Below, in pieces: positions 17,742 through 22,208 of a stretch of 22,208 nucleotides of DNA. The DNA is from Cudoniella acicularis (taxonomy: Eukaryota; Ascomycota; Leotiomycetes; Helotiales; Helotiaceae): NCBI GenBank assembly GCA_013054445.1, contig JAAMPI010000958.1, positions 1 to 22,208 on the forward strand, read 5' to 3'. The notes under the pieces were generated by a model, which searched no databases, was not told where the DNA came from, and saw only the letters and a list, made by a program, of their open reading frames with translations. How positions within the stretch are numbered: position 1 is the first letter of the stretch; each line of letters opens with the position of its first letter. The position numbers and the translations under genes are program-made.

Positions 17742-18203
17742 TTAAGCAAAAGCAGGTGGGATCGTCTTCTCAAACTGTGCAATATTCGTCTGGTCCAGAA
17801 AAGAAGGAAAGGTCAAATCCGCATCAACAACATCAGGATTCAAGCCAAAGAAATTCTGCGCCGTCCGACTCAAGCCTGGATCTTCATCACTGAACGTAGC
17901 AATAAACACAGCAGGCTCGCAACTGTCATTGAACTCGTAATGTATGCTTCCCATGGGGAAAATAGCACCTTCATACTGATTCAGCATAGTAGCTAACTCG
18001 GTATTTTCCCCCTCCTCTTGAATGAATCTCGTCTTCACATTTCCTCCTTGGGCGATTGTGAGGAATTCCGTGGCCCGCGGGTGCGTATGAGGTGTATTCA
18101 TACCTCAGGGATTCATGAAGCCAACTGACATTGCGACACCGAGATCAATGAGAGCTGGGAAATCTTTCTTGTTCGCAAGGACTCCTGAACCGCCGCGACC
18201 AGT
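17742..18203 (-). pseudogene. germin/spherulin-like cupin remnant with an in-frame TGA
   Basis: A frame bounded upstream by TGA (18206-18204) reads TGRGGSGVLANKKDFPAL, then LIDLGVAMSVGFMNP, a TGA at 18107-18105, then GMNTPHTHPRATEF and on to the stop at 17742. GMNTPHTHPRATE is the metal-binding cupin motif (two His and Glu of the germin box). The later GAIFPMGSIHYEFN carries the second-box His. Germin-like proteins have Cys directly before the G-x-N-T-P-H-x-H-P, so the TGA replaces that Cys codon. The N-terminal part, including any signal peptide, is not found upstream. The C-terminal 119 residues keep a normal end (FLDQTNIAQFEKTIPPAF). A transcript starting at the ATG at 18101 could make only part of the barrel. 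Intact relatives are secreted, metal-binding proteins of uncertain function. Confidence 0.75.
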
Positions 18204-18928
18204 TCAGTCTTAACGCCGTTGACCCCTGGCTCACCGCAACCAAAGCACCACACCAGCACCAGCCACAGGCTACGCTGTGGCGTCTTATCGGTAGGAGCTT
18301 CGCGTTCAGCTCTTGATTTACAAAGTGTCGTTTTTCACCGCATCCCTGTAGCTAGAAGAAAAACCTAAGAGATAGGCCAACCGCACACGCTATCGTATAT
18401 TCTAGAGGCCGGGAGCACTGGCCTGAGTAACTTATATGCTATTTTTTGCCGCAGGTGAGGTGTGTTCATAGGTGGTAATGAGAACCGGCTGGAACGTTGG
18501 GAGCGCATGTCACCGTGCACTGTTGTTGATGTTAACTGTTACTGTAGACTAAAGTTATGGGAGGAGGTATTAAAGCTAACCTTGATATCATCTTGTTGCT
18601 ATAATGACCATGAAACGGATAAGATACCGATCATGAGAGACGTCATCAGAGTAGTCCCTGCTCTCACACAGACTGGGGGATAACCAAGGTGCACCTGCGT
18701 CGTCACTCAACTTTTTGTTTTATCATATCAACGTCACAGATTAATATATGAGTTAGATCCTATTCATCCTGCAGTTCTGTAGCAATGGGGCATTGAAGAT
18801 CTGTACATCAACACATCGCCTGTTGAGCGAATGGACCGATCCGCTGCTTTAAAAGCCGCCGTGCTCCGGTAAAACATCCGTTCTTGACCAAGACCAAGTA
18901 GTAGAAGCTGACATTATGATACAGATCT
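18204..18928. other. intergenic region
   Basis: About 725 nt. It should contain the lost 5' part of the cupin gene but nothing recognisable remains. A 73-codon plus frame (18462-18683) has no ATG-led family resemblance. It also holds the promoter of the BTB gene. Confidence 0.4.
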
Positions 18929-19895
18929 ATGGTAACTGGGGAATACTCAGACCTGAAGATCAAGTGCCAGTACAAAACTTTCGATGTGCATAAAGCTATT
19001 GTTTGCTTTCAATCAAAATGGTTTGCCAACGCCGTTAAAGAAGATAACTTTAAGGTGGGTCAACTGCCATGTTTACGCGTCTTATAATTCTAATGCCTGT
19101 GTCTAGGAAGGTCGCAGCAGCATTGTTGAGCTCCCAGAAGACAGTGTACACACTGTAAACGGCATGGTTTCATACCTATATTCTTCGGACTACTCCTGCC
19201 CCACCGAGAAAGATATAGACCCGAGAAGTCAAAGTCGCGAGCTACCGCCCAAAATGCTCTTTCACCTCCAGATGTATGGCCTTTCTGACCGTCTGTTTAT
19301 TGAGGGGCTTAAAGACCTCTCTCTAGAGAAGTTCAAGAACTTGGCGGAGCGCGACTGGAATTCAGAGGTCTTCCCAGACGCAATCCGACAGGTATACGAG
19401 GTAACACCACCAGGATCTCATGGAGTGCGGCTGCGCAGTATAGTAGTAAAAATTGCTGCCACAAATAGCCAAACTATACTAGTAAATGGCAAGAGTTTCT
19501 GTGCGACGATGGAAGAAGTTCCAGAGTTCGGGAAGGACCTTTTTCAAGTTATGGCTGGTGGAACTATTGCTTTATCCCCACTCACTGCATCTGAATACAT
19601 CAAACTGCAATGTCCGGTTTGCACTTTTCAATTCTTTGCGAATGCTCAAAGTTTAGAGGAAATTGCGTGTCCTAGCTGTACTGCAGTCCGCAAAAAAAAA
19701 CGAATGGCGCTCCTTGAAGAAGGTTGTTCGGTAAACATCGTCCATGCTTCAGATCAAAAAGCAAGCAAGGAGGACCATAGCTTCGAGAGCAGTTACAAAG
19801 AGACTCGCTTAAATCAAGTTCTCCCCCAGCCGCACCGACATAAAGCAATTGAAATACATTTCACTTCCATGTATAGGGGCGTAAGGTCTAGGTAA
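18929..19895 (+). CDS. BTB/POZ domain protein with C-terminal zinc-ribbon-like motif (304 aa)
   Basis: Exon 1 18929-19054, a 52-nt intron (GTGGGT, TCTAAT branch point, CTAG) and exon 2 19107-19895. The start ATG follows an in-frame stop three codons upstream. The N-terminus is a fungal BTB domain: GEYSDLKIKCQYKTFDVHKA, IVCFQSKWFANAV, then after the splice EGRSSIVELPEDSVHTVNGM and YLYSSDYS. A helical region follows (LFHLQMYGLSDRLFIEGLKD). Residues about 190-230 contain LQCPVCTFQFF and ACPSC, a CxxC-x20-CxxC pattern able to bind zinc, followed by a basic KKKRM stretch. BTB domains mediate dimerisation and, in some proteins, Cullin-3 binding. The zinc-ribbon-like end is an unusual addition, perhaps for nucleic-acid or protein binding. 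No breaks seen. Confidence 0.78.
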
Positions 19896-20100
19896 CCTTC
19901 CACATCCTAGCTCACATCGGCCTCATTCCTCATCAGGCATATGGCAACTCTCGGAGCATCTGCCAGCAAGGCAAAAGGAAGGAACGTGAAGTCTGGAGGG
20001 AGGAGGGAGGGAAGATATCGCTGAATGTTGCCGGCGAGGGCGGCGTCACTATAGGAATTGCATATTGGTCTAGATAATAATTCGGTAATCAAGCGACACC

Positions 20101-20349
20101 TTGCTTAAAGAAAATTCATACCCGTTTAAGGTGATGAGCTATGAGGACCTCGAGGAAACGCGAGCGAAGCGTGCTGCGAAAGAAACTGAGACGAGTAAAG
20201 GAAGGCGCGGCCGAAAGCGCAAAAGCCCTTTAGAAGAGGGAGCGTCGGTGACAAAGATTAAAAAATCCCGGAAGACTAAGCTAGAAGTTACGGAGGATGA
20301 GATCGTGGCAGCGGGGATAGAGGATCACTGCTCTGTACTTCAACTATAA
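20101..20349 (+). mobile_element. Fot1/pogo-type transposase, C-terminal relic
   Basis: The frame reads PFKVMSYEDLEETRAKRAAK, then GRRGRKRKSPLEE, a Lys-rich stretch, and ends EIVAAGIEDHCSVLQL before TAA. This order (VMSxEDxEEARAKRAAKE, a GKRGRKRK basic patch, acidic region, and a final CSVLQ-type end) is, from memory, the C-terminus of Fot1/pogo (DDE superfamily) transposases in filamentous ascomycetes. The DDE catalytic core and helix-turn-helix/CENP-B part are missing. Upstream of 20101 the sequence is unrelated. No terminal inverted repeats were found nearby. It is therefore an inactive 5'-truncated fragment. Confidence 0.65.
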
Positions 20350-20767
20350 TATAGGATACTTATCGAAGTCCCTGTGCCTTTTAGTATACGGTAGAGTCTA
20401 GTTTGCGGTATTACGTATCGAATAAACATCAATGACTTGTTACTTCCTACCAGTCGTCAATTCTAGTGAGTTTCTAGCATCCCTCTGAGCATTGTCGTAA
20501 GGCACGAGCGTAGTTGACGTCACATGCGTCCCTGCGGTATCGGAATTTCTTCACTATCCGAGGGTTTGCCGATCGTAGAGTCATCTCCACGTCTGCTATG
20601 GCCTGTGTCACCAGCTCCTCCTCACAGTCAGCATTCCGGGGCTAGTGTGGTCTCCGATGCTGGCATAATTACAGCGCAAGCAGCACCCTACGCGTTCCGG
20701 CTCTTCGAAACTTTTCTATCGTCGGCCAGTATTTTACTCCGAAGACGAGACTTCATCTTTCCTTCCA
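20350..20767. other. transposon flank and open frame without clear gene
   Basis: About 420 nt. A plus frame from ATG 20524 (Ser/Pro-rich, SSPRLLWPVSPAPPHSQHS) runs into 20768 in a different reading frame from the next ORF. In the frame of the next ORF, coding-like sequence begins about 20672 just after a TAA (KLFYRRPVFYSEDETSSFLP). The two may be parts of one gene separated by a frameshift or unrecognised intron. Confidence 0.3.
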
Positions 20768-21139
20768 ATGCTTCCAATGAACGAACAATACCTCGACAAG
20801 GAAGTGGAATTCGGAGACAGAGACGAGGGTGTATCCCGAGCTCGCACAGCCGAGACCACTATAAAGAATGATGAGTCGTCGGAAAATATTGCGAAACAGA
20901 GCTTTCTCTGCCAACAAAGTGAATACTTAGCCGCCCAACGTTCACAAAGGCGCGAACACCTAATCCGAGCCCACGGAGCCACAACTCGCGAGGAACGTGA
21001 ACGTCGGGCCAGGAAAGCGAAGGTTGTGCTCAACCCAGCATTTTGGAACGTTACCTACTCGATCGAGAAGTCCACGATATCAAGAGAAGACCTCGACGCG
21101 TTAACACGATCCTATGTTCAACAGATGAAGTCCAAGTGA
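20768..21139 (+). CDS. small basic, helical protein of unknown function
   Basis: 123 codons from ATG 20768 to TGA 21139. A second ATG is three codons in. Acidic start (YLDKEVEFGDRDEG), then an Arg/Glu-rich helical middle (AAQRSQRREHLIRAHG, TTREERERRARKAKVVLN) and an end with SREDLDALTRSYVQQMKSK. The frame stays open about 95 nt upstream of the ATG (from about 20672) with coding-like residues, so the real start may be further up or the 5' end may be broken. It lies directly downstream of a transposase relic and may be part of a degraded element, but no transposon domain is recognisable. Family unknown. Confidence 0.4.
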   Translation: MLPMNEQYLDKEVEFGDRDEGVSRARTAETTIKNDESSENIAKQSFLCQQSEYLAAQRSQRREHLIRAHGATTREERERRARKAKVVLNPAFWNVTYSIEKSTISREDLDALTRSYVQQMKSK

Positions 21140-21230
21140 TGGATTATAGCATGAAATCTACCCTCACACAAAGCTTTTTCCGGATTTGACCTTGATTTAC
21201 ACAGGGGTGCAACGCGAGCAATGAGTAAGT

Positions 21231-21290
21231 AACCTGAGCTGTGGCTGAGCATACCTGAGCTGACCTGAGCTCACCCTGAGCCAACGCGAG
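21231..21290 (+). repeat. CCTGAGC short-repeat cluster
   Basis: Four close copies of CCTGAGC (AACCTGAGCT, TACCTGAGCT, GACCTGAGCT, CCCTGAGCC) plus GGCTGAGC occur within 60 bp. Spacing is irregular (about 10-20 bp), so it is a degenerate minisatellite rather than a clean tandem array. It is non-coding. Confidence 0.7.
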
Positions 21291-21294
21291 CTAG

Positions 21295-21363
21295 CGTGAT
21301 TGTGCTTGATTCAGCCTGAGCTCCTCGTGATTGTGCCTGATTTCATCCTTGAGCAGCGTGAGG
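21295..21363 (+). repeat. 31-bp imperfect tandem repeat
   Basis: Copies start at 21295 and 21326, each beginning CGTGATTGTGC[T/C]TGATT. A partial third copy (CGTGAGG) starts at 21357, exactly one more period on. Each full copy contains a CTGAGC- or TTGAGC-type word, linking it to the cluster just upstream. Confidence 0.7.
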
Positions 21364-22208
21364 GGGGCCTGAAATTGGGCTCAGAAAGCAAACCGGCAAG
21401 AGTTATATACGAAAAGTTGCTAGCATGGGAGAGACAACAACACCCTGGAAACGTCACTCTGTGTAGACAGTCATGGTCAAAGTGATCGACGAAGTACTAA
21501 TCAGTCGACGAACAGAAATCACAGACATTTGATCGTCCATGCAGAGAAGTGCTTGAGGAGACACTCTCCATGCCCAAAGGATTTAACTAGTGCGTACAGA
21601 AAAGGGTTCTATTGGCGTGCGTAGAAAGGAGTTCTGCTAGCGGCGGCATCCCGCAGTTTGACCGCCTTATCGTCAGATCCCGACGCTCGCGTCGTGCCGT
21701 CCACGGAGTGAAGGCGAGGTTATTGATTGGACCCGAATGGCTCTTAAGCGTCTGCAGCAGCACGCTTGACCCGGCATCTCACAACTTAATCTCCATATTG
21801 ACAGATGCCGATGCTCAGATCTTACCATCCAGAGAGAAGTTGTCCCAAATTTTGGCCAATACTTGGCTTGCTCAAACTGGCTCAGGCTGCCAAGACCTGC
21901 TCCGGCTTGCACAGTCACAAGCTCAGATTATTTAGTCACTACTCAGTTTTCAATCCTTATATACTCAGGTTCAAATCTGGAAATGGATTTTGGAGATGTC
22001 AGTTTCACCCGTAGAGTGCAACGTTATTGTCCTGCTGAACGTGGACCTCTATGCGACCGCCGACGACTATCAACCTGGTAGCTGGAGTAGCTCAGGCAGC
22101 CCATCCTTTTCTTTTTTTTTCGGTGTCTGGCGTACTCTGACTTGCTGCTTGGTATCTTGCATTCGAGAATTACAACACGTATAGGAGCAATAGTCTTCCG
22201 ATACCGTA

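Larger units (their letters stand above)
21140..22208. other. repeat-rich non-coding stretch at the end of the window
   Basis: About 1.07 kb with no supported gene. Besides the repeats listed separately, 21591-21610 and 21618-21635 are a diverged direct repeat (TGCGTACAGAAAAGGGTTCT and TGCGTAGAAAGGAGTTCT). Around 21800-21930 the complementary word GCTCAG recurs (GCTCAGATC, GGCTCAGGC, AGCTCAGAT), an inverted counterpart of the CTGAGC cluster at 21231. Several 60-110-codon frames overlap here but none shows protein-like features. Confidence 0.5.

Noticed and set aside
17188..17745. 185-codon plus-strand open frame
   Set aside because: Starts at TTG, overlies the promoter and TATA-like site of the minus-strand propeller gene, and has no protein-like pattern.
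18105..18107. TGA as a possible selenocysteine codon in the cupin
   Set aside because: Selenoprotein machinery is not known in this fungal group, no SECIS-like element was sought or seen, and the gene is truncated upstream as well.
1..22208. CRISPR arrays, rRNA genes, bacterial operons, phage genes
   Set aside because: No regular spaced repeats, no rRNA-like sequence, and the spliced genes with fungal families indicate a eukaryotic nuclear genome.

Overview
The window looks like nuclear DNA of a filamentous ascomycete (Pezizomycotina). The genes are short, spaced by several hundred bases, and cut by small introns (47-129 nt) with GT..AG ends and, in several, a CTAAC/CTGAC/CTAAT-like branch point. 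The C-terminus of a Fot1/pogo-type transposase and the mix of lineage-specific families suggest Leotiomycetes (Helotiales-like), but that placement is inference only.

Layout. 1-105 is the 3' end of an unknown gene. 106-3542 is gene-poor and holds a decayed ankyrin-repeat fragment (2532-2675). 3543-4349 encodes a secreted cysteine-rich protein made of two copies of one module. 4525-5669 (minus) is an orphan four-exon gene. 5993-6672 (minus) is a coiled-coil family gene broken by a 1-nt frameshift. It abuts, head to head, an aldo/keto reductase that has lost its 5' half (6674-7015). 7931-8680 is an intact single-exon member of the same coiled-coil family. 9539-10243 is a proline-rich/beta-rich unknown, possibly tubby/LURP-like. 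11096-11847 (minus) is a MYND finger plus pRiA4b ORF-3-like gene with three in-frame stops. 12380-13293 (minus) is FAF1, a 40S ribosome-assembly factor, and 13426-14302 is HIS6 (histidine biosynthesis). They diverge from a 132-bp shared promoter. 14537-15692 is a third member of the coiled-coil family, with three exons. 16153-17142 (minus) is a secreted beta-propeller protein. 17742-18203 (minus) is a germin-like cupin remnant with an in-frame TGA. 18929-19895 is a BTB/POZ protein with a C-terminal CxxC..CxxC zinc-ribbon-like motif. 20101-20349 is a transposase C-terminal relic. 20768-21139 is an unknown basic, coiled-coil-prone ORF. 21226-22208 is repeat-rich.

Two housekeeping genes (FAF1, HIS6) sit in a landscape of accessory and decaying genes. 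The most distinctive signal is the three-member family (5993-6672, 7931-8680, 14537-15692). Each has an N-terminal coiled coil followed by a conserved C-terminal block with two motifs, PLxxVGVxVRxRF and GNxAAxxGxxxADAxLF. I cannot name this family. At least four genes in 12 kb are broken in different ways (frameshift, 5' truncation, one or more nonsense codons), which points to active gene birth and death.
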